From assembly GCA_937893675.1 (NCBI GenBank), contig CALBGI010000081.1, forward strand, positions 1-64,000: a DNA stretch of 64,000 nucleotides, in the 5' to 3' direction. The DNA is from an uncultured Blautia sp. GTDB lineage: Bacteria; Bacillota; Clostridia; Lachnospirales; Lachnospiraceae. Shown piece by piece: positions 26,123 to 35,038 of the stretch. Position numbers and translations under genes: made by a program. The notes beneath the pieces are model-generated. The model was not told where the DNA came from. It worked only from the letters and a program-made list of their open reading frames with translations, and ran no database searches. Position 1 is the stretch's first letter; the number at the start of each line of letters is the position of its first letter.

Positions 26123-27100
26123 TTATTCTGCGGAACCGCCATATTTTTCCAGAAGCTCTTCTGCATTTTCCTTCGTGACTACTTCTGAAGACAGAGTCAG
26201 TTCTTTTTCCAGCTCTTTTCCTTCTACCAGAAGCTGATATGCACTCTCGATCGCTTCTGCGCCGCCGGTGGGATAAACCTGAGTCATGCTCAGTCTGCCG
26301 TCCATAACGCTTCTGATACCGCCGTCCGGTGTGGGCAGTCCGTCAAATCCCACAAAGAGAATGTCGCCTTCTCTGCCTGCATTCTTTGCCGCAATGTAAG
26401 CGCCCTCTGCCATGGGGTCGTTGAGCGCCAGGAACAGATCGATCTCATCGTTGGTCTGAAGCATCTCTTCTGCTACGGTGATCGCTTTTTCGCGAAGCCA
26501 GTCCGCATTGTTCGCTGCCACAATTTCAATGTTTCCGTTTTTCTCAATCCCTTCGCGGAATCCTTTGTCTCTGTCAATACCGCCGGAAGTTCCCTCAAGG
26601 CCTTTGATCTCGCAAACCTTTCCGCCGTCCGGGAGAAGTACGTCTGCCACATACTCCCCTGCAACACGTCCCATATCTACGTTGTCCGCGCCGATAAACT
26701 GTGTATATTTGTCTCCGTCGATCTTTCTGTCGAGAAGGATCACCGGGATGCCGGCATCATAGGCTGAGCTCACTGCATTGGTCAAAGGAGTGGCCTCATT
26801 GGGAGAAGCAATGATCAGATCTACGCCCATCTGTACAAAATTCTCAATGTCAGCAATCTGCTTGGAGTTATCCTGTGCAGCATCTGCAAAGATAACCTCA
26901 AATTCCGGATATTTTTCCGCTGCCGCCGCAATCTGGTCGTTCATGGCAACACGCCACGGCTCTCCCAGATTACACTGTGACATGCCGATAACATATTTGT
27001 CCTTTTTCTCTTCTTCCGCCTGAACGGTTGCTGCGCCCACTGCAAGGCTGGATGCCAGCATTGCTGATGCCAATAAGATGCTCATGCTTCTCTTCTTCAT
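26123..27100 (-). CDS. Sugar ABC transporter substrate-binding protein
   Basis: 325 residues, a type I periplasmic-binding protein close to YtfQ/ribose-binding proteins (IGMSQCNLGEPWRVAMNDQI, ADAAQDNSKQIADIENFVQMGVD, FDGLPTPDGG). The signal peptide ends near VQA-E without a lipobox cysteine. This is odd for a Gram-positive binding protein, which is usually a lipoprotein. It follows the permease and is bracketed by two intercistronic hairpins, a common way to raise its amount over the membrane parts. The sugar is not identifiable. Confidence 0.9.
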   Translation of the reverse strand: MKKRSMSILLASAMLASSLAVGAATVQAEEEKKDKYVIGMSQCNLGEPWRVAMNDQIAAAAEKYPEFEVIFADAAQDNSKQIADIENFVQMGVDLIIASPNEATPLTNAVSSAYDAGIPVILLDRKIDGDKYTQFIGADNVDMGRVAGEYVADVLLPDGGKVCEIKGLEGTSGGIDRDKGFREGIEKNGNIEIVAANNADWLREKAITVAEEMLQTNDEIDLFLALNDPMAEGAYIAAKNAGREGDILFVGFDGLPTPDGGIRSVMDGRLSMTQVYPTGGAEAIESAYQLLVEGKELEKELTLSSEVVTKENAEELLEKYGGSAE

Positions 27101-27144
27101 AAAAACCCTCTTTCTCCGACAGCTTTCGTAATTTTATTTTTACT

Positions 27145-27177
27145 CTCTTCCGGCTGCTGCCGACCAGTCCGGAAGAG
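27145..27177 (-). other. Intercistronic stem-loop between permease and binding protein
   Basis: CTCTTCCGG pairs with CCGGAAGAG around a 15-base loop, without a T run. In such operons a stem-loop in this place usually stabilises the binding-protein mRNA after processing. Confidence 0.55.
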
Positions 27178-27200
27178 ATTTGTTTCAACGATCAACCAAC

Positions 27201-28184
27201 TTAATCCTTTACTTTATCCGCCTGCATAAATACGGCAACGATGATCAGAAAGCCCTTTACCACAAGCTGAAGATTGGAGTTTACGCCCTTCAGACCAAGC
27301 ACGTTGTCCAGCATGCCCAGAATCAGTGCGCCCACCAGTGTTCCGATCACGGTACCTTTGCCGCCGGCAAGACTGGTTCCTCCAATGGCACAGGCCGCAA
27401 CTGCATTCAGCTCATAGCCCTGGCCTTCGTTGGGTCCGCCCTGACTAATCTGCGCTGCGTGGATCATAGCTGCCACAGACGCCAGCATCGCACAAAGCAT
27501 AAATGCATAGGTTTTGATCCTGTCTACTTTAATACCGGACAGATAGGCCGCCTGACGGTTTCCGCCGATGGCATAAATCTGACGTCCGAAGGTGGTTTTG
27601 GTCAGAACAATGTGGAAGATCACCAGCAGTATCAGGAAAATCACTGCCGGTACCGGAACGATGCCGCCGATCCGCATCTGAAGAACCTCAAATGCCGGGG
27701 GCGCCATTCCCTCTCCTTCCCCGTAAGCCAGCGGAATCCCGATTCCGTTTGCCCAGAATCTTGCAAGGCCGCGTGCGATGTTCATGGAGGCCAGGGTTAC
27801 AATAAACGCCTGCAGTTTCAGTTTTGTGATACACAGACCGTTAAACAGTCCGAACAGTCCGCCGATAATGAGACTTAACAGCACTGCCGGAACAAATCCC
27901 AGGCCGCTTTTTACCATAAGGTACGCGCAGCCGGTGGAGATCAGTCCCACTACGGAACCTACGGAAAGGTCAATATCGCCGAGAATCAAAATGATCGTCA
28001 TGCCGATTGCAATGATTCCGTTTTCGGATACCGCTCTCAGAACGTTCATCAGGTTTCGCACGTCCAGGAAATTGTTTTTTCCGTCCTTGACGCAGATTAT
28101 GGACGCTACCACAAATATGATCACCAGCGCAATGACACTTTGCATCTGTTTGAGCATTGCTTTCATTTTTTGTTTATTTTCCAT
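27201..28184 (-). CDS. Sugar ABC transporter permease (RbsC family)
   Basis: 327 residues with about eight to ten membrane segments and the family motif GMTIILILGDIDLSVGS. The EAA-like loop region is FGRQIYAIGGNRQAAYLSGI. Start 28184 has GGAGG upstream, 11 bases after the ATPase stop; the frame is open further but overlaps the ATPase gene. It works as a dimer with the neighbouring ATPase and binding protein. Confidence 0.94.
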   Translation of the reverse strand: MENKQKMKAMLKQMQSVIALVIIFVVASIICVKDGKNNFLDVRNLMNVLRAVSENGIIAIGMTIILILGDIDLSVGSVVGLISTGCAYLMVKSGLGFVPAVLLSLIIGGLFGLFNGLCITKLKLQAFIVTLASMNIARGLARFWANGIGIPLAYGEGEGMAPPAFEVLQMRIGGIVPVPAVIFLILLVIFHIVLTKTTFGRQIYAIGGNRQAAYLSGIKVDRIKTYAFMLCAMLASVAAMIHAAQISQGGPNEGQGYELNAVAACAIGGTSLAGGKGTVIGTLVGALILGMLDNVLGLKGVNSNLQLVVKGFLIIVAVFMQADKVKD

Positions 28185-28195
28185 GGTTCTCCCTC

Positions 28196-29701
28196 CTATT
28201 TCGTCGCACTTTGAAGAAGTTTTTCCTGCGTTGCTTCTTCCCGTGAAAATTCTCCTGTCAGCTCGCCCTCGCAAAACGTAACGATCCTGTCAGAAATGCC
28301 GATAACCTCCGGCAGTTCCGAAGAGACCACGATGATCGCCATTCCCTGCTTTGCCAGATTGTTGATCAGCTGATAGATTTCTGCCTTTGCACCTACATCA
28401 ATGCCTCGGGTAGGCTCGTCCAGCAAAAGAATTTTCGGTTTCGTCATAAGCCAGCGCGCCAAAACTACCTTCTGCTGGTTTCCTCCGGAGAGAGAACTTG
28501 CCAATGTCTTAAAACCGGGAGCTTTTATCCGCAAAGCCTGCATCTGTTCCTTCCAGATTTTCTTTTCCTCCTGTTTCTTCATAAAACACATGGAGCTGAA
28601 CTTTTTCAGCAGCGGAAGGGACATGTTTTCCCCAATGGAACGCTGAAGCACCAGACCGCTCCCTTTGCGGTCTTCTGTGGCAAAGGAGATTCCTGCCCGG
28701 ATGGCGTCCGCCGGACTTTTGATCGTCACCGGAGCGCCCTCGATCCGGATCTCTCCCCTGGTCTCTGCGTGATGCACCCCTGCCAGACATTCAAAAAACT
28801 CAGAACGCCCTGCGCCTGCAAGTCCTGCAATTCCCAGCACCTCGCCATGGCGTACATGAAGGGATATATTTTTTAAAGAGCGGCGGGAGCTTCCCAGGGG
28901 CGGCGCATATGTAAGATTTTTGACTTCCAGCGCAACCTCTCCCTTTTCGGTGGGATCCTTTGGATACTGTTCGCTCATATCCCGGCCCACCATCATGCGG
29001 ATGATCTCATCCTTAGAGGTATCTGACGCCTTTACCGTACCGATATATTCTCCGTCACGCATAACCGTCAGCCTGTCCGCAATTTTAAAAATCTCTTCCA
29101 TTCTGTGTGTAATATAGATGATGCCCTTTCCCTCACTCCGCAGTCTGCGTATAATGGCAAACAGTTTTTCCGCCTCTTTTTCGCTGATCGCAGATGTGGG
29201 TTCGTCCATAACGATAATATTGGAATTCAGGGAGATTGCTTTTGCTATTTCCACCAGCTGCTGTTCTCCGATGCGAAGATCCTTCAGTTTTTTGGAAGGC
29301 TCCACCTTTACATCCAGCATTTCCAGATACTTTTTCGTCTCCTTCAGCATGGCCTTAAAATCAACGGCAGCGCCTTTTGTTTTCCACCGTCCAAGAAAGA
29401 TATTCTCCGCAACACTCAATTCCGGCACGATCTGAAGCTCCTGATGGATCTTCGCGATTCCCAGCTTTTTGGCTGCAATCGGATCCGGTACTGTCACTTT
29501 TTCCCCGTTTAAGTAAATCTCACCTTCTGTTGGCTGCAGGGAACCGCTTAAAATATTCATCAGCGTGGATTTCCCCGCACCGTTCTCGCCCATAAGCGCA
29601 AGAACCTCGCCTGCATAGAGGTCCAGGGAAACGCCTTTTAAAGCCTGCACGCTTCCAAAGGTTTTACTAATATTTTTCATATCCAGTAACTTCTTTTCCA
29701 T
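28196..29701 (-). CDS. Sugar ABC transporter ATPase (RbsA/MglA type)
   Basis: 501 residues, two fused ABC domains. Domain 1 (about 1-240) has Walker A GENGAGKST and signature region LRIGEQQLVEIAKA. Domain 2 (about 250-501) has the degenerate Walker A GLAGAGRSEF and a good signature LSGGNQQKVVLARWL with LLLDEPTRGID. This is the rule for RbsA-type ATPases. First gene of the ATPase-permease-binding protein-kinase-regulator-lipoprotein operon. A TATAAT-like box lies at about 29735-29740 but no good -35 box was found. Confidence 0.95.
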   Translation of the reverse strand: MEKKLLDMKNISKTFGSVQALKGVSLDLYAGEVLALMGENGAGKSTLMNILSGSLQPTEGEIYLNGEKVTVPDPIAAKKLGIAKIHQELQIVPELSVAENIFLGRWKTKGAAVDFKAMLKETKKYLEMLDVKVEPSKKLKDLRIGEQQLVEIAKAISLNSNIIVMDEPTSAISEKEAEKLFAIIRRLRSEGKGIIYITHRMEEIFKIADRLTVMRDGEYIGTVKASDTSKDEIIRMMVGRDMSEQYPKDPTEKGEVALEVKNLTYAPPLGSSRRSLKNISLHVRHGEVLGIAGLAGAGRSEFFECLAGVHHAETRGEIRIEGAPVTIKSPADAIRAGISFATEDRKGSGLVLQRSIGENMSLPLLKKFSSMCFMKKQEEKKIWKEQMQALRIKAPGFKTLASSLSGGNQQKVVLARWLMTKPKILLLDEPTRGIDVGAKAEIYQLINNLAKQGMAIIVVSSELPEVIGISDRIVTFCEGELTGEFSREEATQEKLLQSATK

Positions 29702-29744
29702 AGCTCCTCCTTACCCGTCCTCATGTGATATGTACATTATATAT

Positions 29745-29787
29745 AAAAGACCACCGAAAGTCTTTCCGATTTTCAGTGGTCTTTTTA
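29745..29787 (-). terminator. Terminator of hflK-hflC
   Basis: AAAAGACCAC (29745-29754) pairs with GTGGTCTTTT (29776-29785), with inner pairing around GAAAG/CTTTC. T-rich sequence follows on both sides. Confidence 0.82.
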
Positions 29788-29840
29788 TAATTTTTTTACT
29801 TTTCTATTTTATTTCCGGCAACCTATGTACACTTTTCACA

Positions 29841-30704
29841 TTATTTTCCTTCAAATATCTGCGCGATCGGGGAATCCTCCGAGAGAATCACCGTCTTGTC
29901 TTCTCCCTTCATGGAATTCTTCAAGGCATCCAGGCTTCTCACAAAGGAATAAAATTCACTTCTGTCCTCCTCGCCATAGGCCTGCGCCAGAATTTTCATG
30001 TATTCCTGCTCACCCTCTGCCTTCAGAATCTCCGCCTGCTTTTCCGCTTCGGAAATCTGAATCGCAATTTCCTTGTCTGTGGTGTTGCGGATCACCTTTG
30101 CCTCTGAGCTTCCCTCCGCCGTATAGGTCGCTGCAATGTTGTCACGCTCGGAAATCATCCGCTCGTAAACGGCCTCCTTGTTGTCATCCGGCAGATCCAG
30201 CTGCTTTGTATCGAAGTCCAGCAGGGTAATGCCATACTGTTCCATACTTTTGCCCACCGACTTCATCACCATGTCCGCCAGCTCTCCGTCCCGGCTTGTG
30301 ATCACCTCATCCTGGGAAAGGCTGCTGATCGCATTTTTCGTTGCATTGTACACAGCTGTATTGATTCGGCTCTCTCCGCTCTCGATGGATGAGTTCAGCG
30401 TCTGCGCAAACTTCAGCGGATCAGAAATCTCCCACAGCACGTAGCTGTCACTGATCATGGTCTTTTTGTCTCTGGTAATGACATCCGAAGGCGCCAGATC
30501 ATAGAGCAGCGTCTCTTTCGGAAGCGTTACCGCAGTTTCAATTCCCGGGATGCGAAAGCTGATACCCGGTTTGTCAATGACGCGCTTTACCTTACCAAAC
30601 TGACGGATCAGCTTATATTCATTCTCCGCAGTTACCGTCACCGATGCGCCAAGGCCAAGGACGGCCACAACTGCTGCAATAATCAGAACTTTTTTCTTCT
30701 TCAT
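29841..30704 (-). CDS. hflC: HflC-like SPFH/band 7 membrane protein
   Basis: 287 residues. One N-terminal membrane segment (about 4-24) leads to a band 7 domain (EYKLIRQFGKVKRV, PLKFAQTL) and a coiled C-terminal region (AYERMISERDNIAATYTAEG, EAEKQAEILKAEGEQEYM). In E. coli HflC and HflK form a cage that modulates the FtsH protease. It lies 2 bases after hflK. ftsH is not in this window. Confidence 0.88.
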   Translation of the reverse strand: MKKKKVLIIAAVVAVLGLGASVTVTAENEYKLIRQFGKVKRVIDKPGISFRIPGIETAVTLPKETLLYDLAPSDVITRDKKTMISDSYVLWEISDPLKFAQTLNSSIESGESRINTAVYNATKNAISSLSQDEVITSRDGELADMVMKSVGKSMEQYGITLLDFDTKQLDLPDDNKEAVYERMISERDNIAATYTAEGSSEAKVIRNTTDKEIAIQISEAEKQAEILKAEGEQEYMKILAQAYGEEDRSEFYSFVRSLDALKNSMKGEDKTVILSEDSPIAQIFEGK

Positions 30705-30706
30705 TC

Positions 30707-31771
30707 TTACGGTTCCTCCTGTGTACTGGAAATCTCTGTCTCATTCTCAGAAAGTGCGCCTGTGTCCTCTTCCGGCAAAGGTTCCTGCTCTGTCTGCGCT
30801 GAAATGGTGTTTTCGCTGAATTTATCCAGCGGAAGTACCTTCTGCACACCGTCTCCGCTGTCAATGACAAGCTTCATGCCCGGAAGAACGTCCTCCATCG
30901 CCTCATAGAACATACGCTCTTTGGTTACCGCAGGGTTCTTTACATACTCCTCATACATGGCGTTGAAGCGCGCCACCTCGGCCTCTGCCTCATTGATCCG
31001 CACCTGCTTCTGTGCCTGGGCATCCTGGATGATCTGGTCGGCCTGAGCCTCCGCCTCCGGAAGCTTCTCGTTGCGATACTTATTGGCGTTATTGATCGCA
31101 GTCTCTTTTCCCTGTTTGGCTGTTTCCACTGCCTTAAAGGCGCGGATAACGTCCTGTGTCGGCGGCTCAGAGTCCTGAATGGTGATGTTCACCAGCTGAA
31201 TACCGATATCCTGTTCTTCCAGTTTTTCCATGATCATCTCTTTGATCTTGCCCTGGATCTCACTCTTTCCGGTCGTAAGCACATCATCCACCGGATAGCT
31301 TGCGATCACCGTACGGATGCAGCCCTGCGCGATGTTCTTCAGAATATCCTCCGGAGCTCTGGATGCGTAGAGATACTGAACCGGGTCTGCAATGCGGTAC
31401 TCCAGGAAAAAGTCCACATTGATAAAATTGTAGTCCGAGGTGATCATAATGCCCTCTTTTTCCAGCGTTTCATTGGAGTCCATCGCATAGCCGATGGGAA
31501 ATCCCTGAATGGTAGTGTTCACCTTATTCACCTTTTGAATAAACGGAATTTTAAAATGAAGTCCGGTCTCCGCCACCGCCTTGGGTACGCCAAAGGTGGT
31601 GACCACTGCCTGCTCCTGCTCCTGGATCTGGTAGGTCGCATCTCCTGCCAGCACGGCAACCAGGATCAATCCTGCCGCTCCTATCACAACTCTCTTTGCA
31701 TGTTTGCCGGCTTTGGGCATTTTCTTTTTAAAATCGTTTTTCTTCTGATAAAACTGATTAAAATCTTCCAC
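30707..31771 (-). CDS. hflK: HflK-like SPFH/band 7 membrane protein
   Basis: 354 residues from the chosen GTG start, which has AAGGAGG 6 bases upstream. An ATG at 31813 gives 14 more residues but has no ribosome site. The N-terminus is basic, followed by a membrane segment (about 27-45), the SPFH domain (YQIQEQEQAVVTTFGVPKAV), a long coiled coil and an acidic tail of about 40 residues rich in Glu/Thr/Ser. It pairs with hflC. The leader carries an odd hairpin at its predicted 5' end. Confidence 0.88.
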   Translation of the reverse strand: MEDFNQFYQKKNDFKKKMPKAGKHAKRVVIGAAGLILVAVLAGDATYQIQEQEQAVVTTFGVPKAVAETGLHFKIPFIQKVNKVNTTIQGFPIGYAMDSNETLEKEGIMITSDYNFINVDFFLEYRIADPVQYLYASRAPEDILKNIAQGCIRTVIASYPVDDVLTTGKSEIQGKIKEMIMEKLEEQDIGIQLVNITIQDSEPPTQDVIRAFKAVETAKQGKETAINNANKYRNEKLPEAEAQADQIIQDAQAQKQVRINEAEAEVARFNAMYEEYVKNPAVTKERMFYEAMEDVLPGMKLVIDSGDGVQKVLPLDKFSENTISAQTEQEPLPEEDTGALSENETEISSTQEEP

Positions 31772-31830
31772 GTTTTTCCTCCTTCGTGTCTGCAGCATTA
31801 TCGCCTGTTTCAAAGAAAAGAGAAAAGAAA

Positions 31831-31870
31831 AAGACTTTTACAAAAGACGCCTGTCCTAAGTAAAAGTCTT
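31831..31870 (-). terminator. Hairpin with T run at the 5' end of the hflK leader
   Basis: Minus strand: AAGACTTTTAC pairs perfectly with GTAAAAGTCTT (11 bp), followed by TTTTCTTTTCTC. It looks like an intrinsic terminator. But no minus-strand gene lies upstream, and the predicted hflK start point falls at its first bases. Confidence 0.6.
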
Positions 31871-31874
31871 GCTG

Positions 31875-31883
31875 ATTATATCA
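31875..31883 (-). promoter_or_regulatory. Extended -10 promoter of hflK-hflC
   Basis: Minus-strand TGATATAAT is a perfect extended -10 element (31875-31883). No good -35 box lies 17 bases upstream. The transcript would start near 31868. Confidence 0.55.
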
Positions 31884-32111
31884 TAATGCGGGTGTTTCTC
31901 ACCGGTATGACGCATATATGTACCATTTCTCCAAAAAACAAGTCCAGCTTTTTAAATGATGGCCGCTACTCCCTTTTCTTTGATAGGCATATTATCATAA
32001 CACTCGCCGGAATGCAAGAGGTTTTTAAAAATTTCTGAAAATTTTAGAATTAATGTCTGCAGACAGGAAATACTATACCCATCATTGTTTCGCAACAGGA
32101 GGGGAAACTCT

Positions 32112-33764
32112 ATGAAAGACAAAGTATTCAGCGTTCTGCAGCGAGTGGGACGAAGCTTCATGCTGCCAATCGCCATTCTGCCCGTTGCAGGGCTTCTTCT
32201 GGGACTTGGCAGCTCCTTCACCAACGCCACCACCATTGAAACCTATCACCTGGAGCGTCTCCTGGGAGACGGTACTCTGCTCCACGGACTTCTGGTGATC
32301 ATGAACAACGTCGGAAGCGCCATCTTTGACAACCTGCCGCTGATCTTTGCCGTGGGCGTCGCCATCGGTATGGCGCACCGGGAAAAGGAGGTTGCTGCCC
32401 TTTCTTCCCTGATCGCCTTTTTTGTCATGCATGTTTCCATAAACGCCATACTGAAAATCACAGGGAAAATTCTGGAGGACGGAAATCCCGCTGCGGATGT
32501 CCTTCCCGGAACCATCGCCTCCGTATGCGGCATTCCCACACTGCAGATGGGCGTATTCGGCGGCATCCTGGTGGGACTTGGCGTTGCCGCCCTGCACAAT
32601 CGCTTCCACCGCATCGTGCTTCCCAATGCCCTCTCCTTTTTCGGAGGCTCCCGTTTTGTCCCTATCATTTCCACACTGGTATATCTGTTTGTGGGAATCG
32701 CCATGTATTTCGTCTGGCCTGTTGTCCAGTATGGCATCTATGGGCTGGGAAGCCTTGTGACGGGAACCGGCTATTGGGGTACCCTGATATTCGGTATTGT
32801 AAAACGGGCGCTGATCCCCTTTGGGCTCCACCATGTCTTCTATATGCCGTTCTGGCAGACCGCTGTAGGCGGCACTATGGAGATCGCCGGAAATCTGGTA
32901 CAGGGCGGACAGAATATCTTTTTTGCCCAGCTGGCTGACGCCGCTAATGTGACGCATTTCAGTGCAGACGCCACCAGATACTTCTCCGGTGAATTTATTT
33001 TCATGATATTCGGTCTGCCCGGCGCAGCCCTGGCCATGTACCGCGCCGCAAAACCGGAAAAGAAAAAAGCGGCCAAAGGGCTTTTGCTCTCCGCCGCTCT
33101 CACCGCCATGCTCACCGGCATCACGGAACCGATTGAATTTTCCTTTCTTTTTGCAGCGCCTGTCCTCTTTGTCGTTCAGGTCATTCTGGCAGGCAGTGCC
33201 TATATGATCGCGCATATGCTCAATATCGCTGTCGGCCTTACTTTTTCCGGCGGCTTCATTGATCTGTTCCTCTTCGGTATTCTCCAGGGAAATGCCAAAA
33301 CCAGCTGGCTGCGCATTATCCCGGTCGGGATCCTGTATTTTGTTCTCTACTACGTAATTTTTACAGTGCTCATCAGGAAACGGAACCTGAAAACGCCGGG
33401 GCGTGAAGACGAGGAGCAGGACGTAAAGCTTTACACCAAAGCGGACGTGGCTGCAAGAAAAAAACGGGGAAGCCGTGCACCGTCTGCGCCTGCAGCTCCA
33501 TCTGTACCTCCCGGCGCCTCCCGGGCTTCTGTGAGCGCGCTCATCACCCAGGGGCTTGGCGGCAGGGACAATATCACGGGCGTGGACTGTTGTGCCACCC
33601 GTCTCCGCGTAACTGTACAGGACTCTGCCAAAATCTCAGATTCCCTTTTGAAGCAAAGCGGCGCGCAGGCCGTGATAAAAAAAGGCACCGGCGTGCAGGT
33701 GATCTATGGGCCGCAGGTGACCGTGATAAAAACAGACCTGGAGGAGTATCTGACAAAGCCTTAA
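32112..33764 (+). CDS. PTS transporter EIICB, glucose/GlcNAc family
   Basis: 550 residues. The membrane EIIC domain (about 1-420) has LPIAILPVAGLLLGLG near the start, the FGLHHVFYMPFW segment and GITEPIEF. A flexible Ala/Pro/Ser linker follows. The C-terminal EIIB domain has phospho-Cys494 in CATRLR, next to a second Cys493. No EIIA domain is attached. It imports and phosphorylates a hexose or amino-sugar; which one cannot be told. AGGAGG lies upstream of ATG 32112. Confidence 0.92.
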   Translation: MKDKVFSVLQRVGRSFMLPIAILPVAGLLLGLGSSFTNATTIETYHLERLLGDGTLLHGLLVIMNNVGSAIFDNLPLIFAVGVAIGMAHREKEVAALSSLIAFFVMHVSINAILKITGKILEDGNPAADVLPGTIASVCGIPTLQMGVFGGILVGLGVAALHNRFHRIVLPNALSFFGGSRFVPIISTLVYLFVGIAMYFVWPVVQYGIYGLGSLVTGTGYWGTLIFGIVKRALIPFGLHHVFYMPFWQTAVGGTMEIAGNLVQGGQNIFFAQLADAANVTHFSADATRYFSGEFIFMIFGLPGAALAMYRAAKPEKKKAAKGLLLSAALTAMLTGITEPIEFSFLFAAPVLFVVQVILAGSAYMIAHMLNIAVGLTFSGGFIDLFLFGILQGNAKTSWLRIIPVGILYFVLYYVIFTVLIRKRNLKTPGREDEEQDVKLYTKADVAARKKRGSRAPSAPAAPSVPPGASRASVSALITQGLGGRDNITGVDCCATRLRVTVQDSAKISDSLLKQSGAQAVIKKGTGVQVIYGPQVTVIKTDLEEYLTKP

Positions 33765-33778
33765 AAGAACGCACGCCA

Positions 33779-33815
33779 AAAACACGCTCCGGCATATGGT
33801 CCAGAGCGTGTTTTG
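33779..33815. terminator. Terminator after the PTS gene
   Basis: AAAACACGCTC (33779-33789) pairs with GAGCGTGTTTT (33804-33814), an 11-bp stem usable for both converging genes. Confidence 0.85.
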
Positions 33816-33827
33816 CTATTAAGGCGG

Positions 33828-34052
33828 TTATATTTCCTCCTCCGGTATATCTTCTGCAAATTCCAGAATATCTCCGGGCTGGCAGTGAAGTTCCCGGCAG
33901 ATCGCATTGAGTGTGGAAAACCGGATGGCTTTTACCTTTCCTGTTTTCAGGTTGGAAAGATTCACATTGGTAATCCCCACTCGCTCTGCCAGCTCATTCA
34001 AAGAAATTTTCCGGTCTGCCATGACTCGGTCAAGTCTCAATATGATTGCCAT
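33828..34052 (-). CDS. Small Cro/CI-type HTH regulator
   Basis: 74 residues, almost entirely one helix-turn-helix domain (ISLNELAERVGITNVNLSNLKTGKVKAIRFSTLNAICREL), the YozG-like type. It starts 12 bases after the stop of a DUF2975 membrane protein. This pair is common in Firmicutes, and the small regulator probably controls its own operon. Ligand and signal are unknown. Confidence 0.88.
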   Translation of the reverse strand: MAIILRLDRVMADRKISLNELAERVGITNVNLSNLKTGKVKAIRFSTLNAICRELHCQPGDILEFAEDIPEEEI

Positions 34053-34064
34053 CGCACATGCTCC

Positions 34065-34697
34065 TTAAATGGTGGTATCGGATTCTTCCTGCAGTTCGCA
34101 GCCATAGCAAAAAACACGGGAAAGGAAGAGAAACAAAAGGCCTAAAAGCCCCAGGGTCATACAATTTACAGCAGCCGGCTGGTTTATAAGATCAATATCC
34201 TGCGAAGCTCCGCCCCATATGCGCGGCAGTAAAAATGCTGCCAGCAGCTTGCTTGCCGCAATGTATATTAAAACAAAGCCAATGTTCCGGACGGATCTCG
34301 TAGTGACCCCGGAAAAGGGTTCCCGCATCTGAACCGCATAAACAATAATGTTTCGCACAAACCACAGAATAAACAGCCAGGGCAGATAGGCAGTAAACAG
34401 CATTACCATTCCATAAGAAAACCAGACTGCTTTAGGACTCTCTTCTGCCGCTTTGCTGCCCAGCATGTCACCCGACAGACTGCTGAAGCCGCCCATCCCC
34501 TCAAGCTCAAATCGAAATACTTCTTTCTCAACAACTTCTCTGTCAACACTCACCCTTGCCGGTGCAACACGCAGCATCATAAAAACATACACCAGACAAA
34601 TCCCCACCAAAAGGATCATGAGAAAAAGCGTCACTCCCATGGTTCCGCGATACTTCATTTTCGGTCTGCCGTCTCTTGCTTCATGATTGTCTTCCAT
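34065..34697 (-). CDS. DUF2975 family membrane protein
   Basis: 210 residues with four membrane segments at about 21-43, 95-117, 136-156 and 176-200. The stretch between segments 1 and 2 (about 45-90) would lie outside. The family accompanies small YozG-like regulators and its function is not known. Promoter at 34727-34756. Confidence 0.8.
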   Translation of the reverse strand: MEDNHEARDGRPKMKYRGTMGVTLFLMILLVGICLVYVFMMLRVAPARVSVDREVVEKEVFRFELEGMGGFSSLSGDMLGSKAAEESPKAVWFSYGMVMLFTAYLPWLFILWFVRNIIVYAVQMREPFSGVTTRSVRNIGFVLIYIAASKLLAAFLLPRIWGGASQDIDLINQPAAVNCMTLGLLGLLFLFLSRVFCYGCELQEESDTTI

Positions 34698-34726
34698 AAC
34701 AAATCCCCCTTTCCTTTTATAGCTTT

Positions 34727-34756
34727 ATTCTACTCTCCTCCGCTTACTTTTGTCAA
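34727..34756 (-). promoter_or_regulatory. Promoter of the DUF2975-HTH pair
   Basis: Minus-strand TTGACA (34751-34756), 18-bp spacer, TAGAAT (34727-34732). Confidence 0.8.
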
Positions 34757-34833
34757 TAATTATTTATCGTTTTTCATTAATTATTTAATATAAATCGTGT
34801 TTTCAAAAGTGGAGGTAAATGGCAGGAAGTGCC

Positions 34834-34874
34834 AAAAAAAACTGCTCTGGCGTGCTATCCCACACCAAAACAGT
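34834..34874 (-). terminator. Terminator of the S10-spc operon after infA
   Basis: Minus strand: ACTG plus TGGTGTG pair with CACGCCA plus CAGT (one G-T pair), followed by a run of seven or eight T. It lies about 165 bases after the infA stop and ends the rpsJ-to-infA transcript. Confidence 0.78.
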
Positions 34875-34899
34875 CCATACTTATCATTCCTTGCTCTCT

Positions 34900-35038
34900 T
34901 GCGTGCCCAAGAGGGGTGTTTGAGGGGGCGTGCGGGCTTCGCAACTCTGAGCCCGCCCCCTCACACAAATCTTAAGGAACCTGCTTGACCTACGGTCAAT
35001 CAGTATCGGAAATCCTCGTCCCACGGACTCGGATTTCC
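34900..35038 (-). other. GC-rich structured region downstream of infA
   Basis: Three hairpins without an ORF: GGAAATCC/GGATTTCC directly at the infA stop, TTGACC/GGTCAA, and a strong GAGGGGGC...GGGC/GCCC...GCCCCCTC stem. With the terminator and DUF2975 promoter these fill the 341-base gap 34698-35038. It marks the left end of the spc half, next to the point where the cluster is interrupted. Confidence 0.5.

Noticed and set aside
32082..33215. 377-codon minus-strand frame opposite the PTS gene
   Set aside because: Same reasoning: a shadow of the EIIC reading frame, with no start signal.
34698..35038. Mobile-element end at the infA side of the split cluster
   Set aside because: The region has strong hairpins but no transposase remnant, no terminal inverted repeat partner at 16.2-16.7 kb, and no target duplication that I could see.
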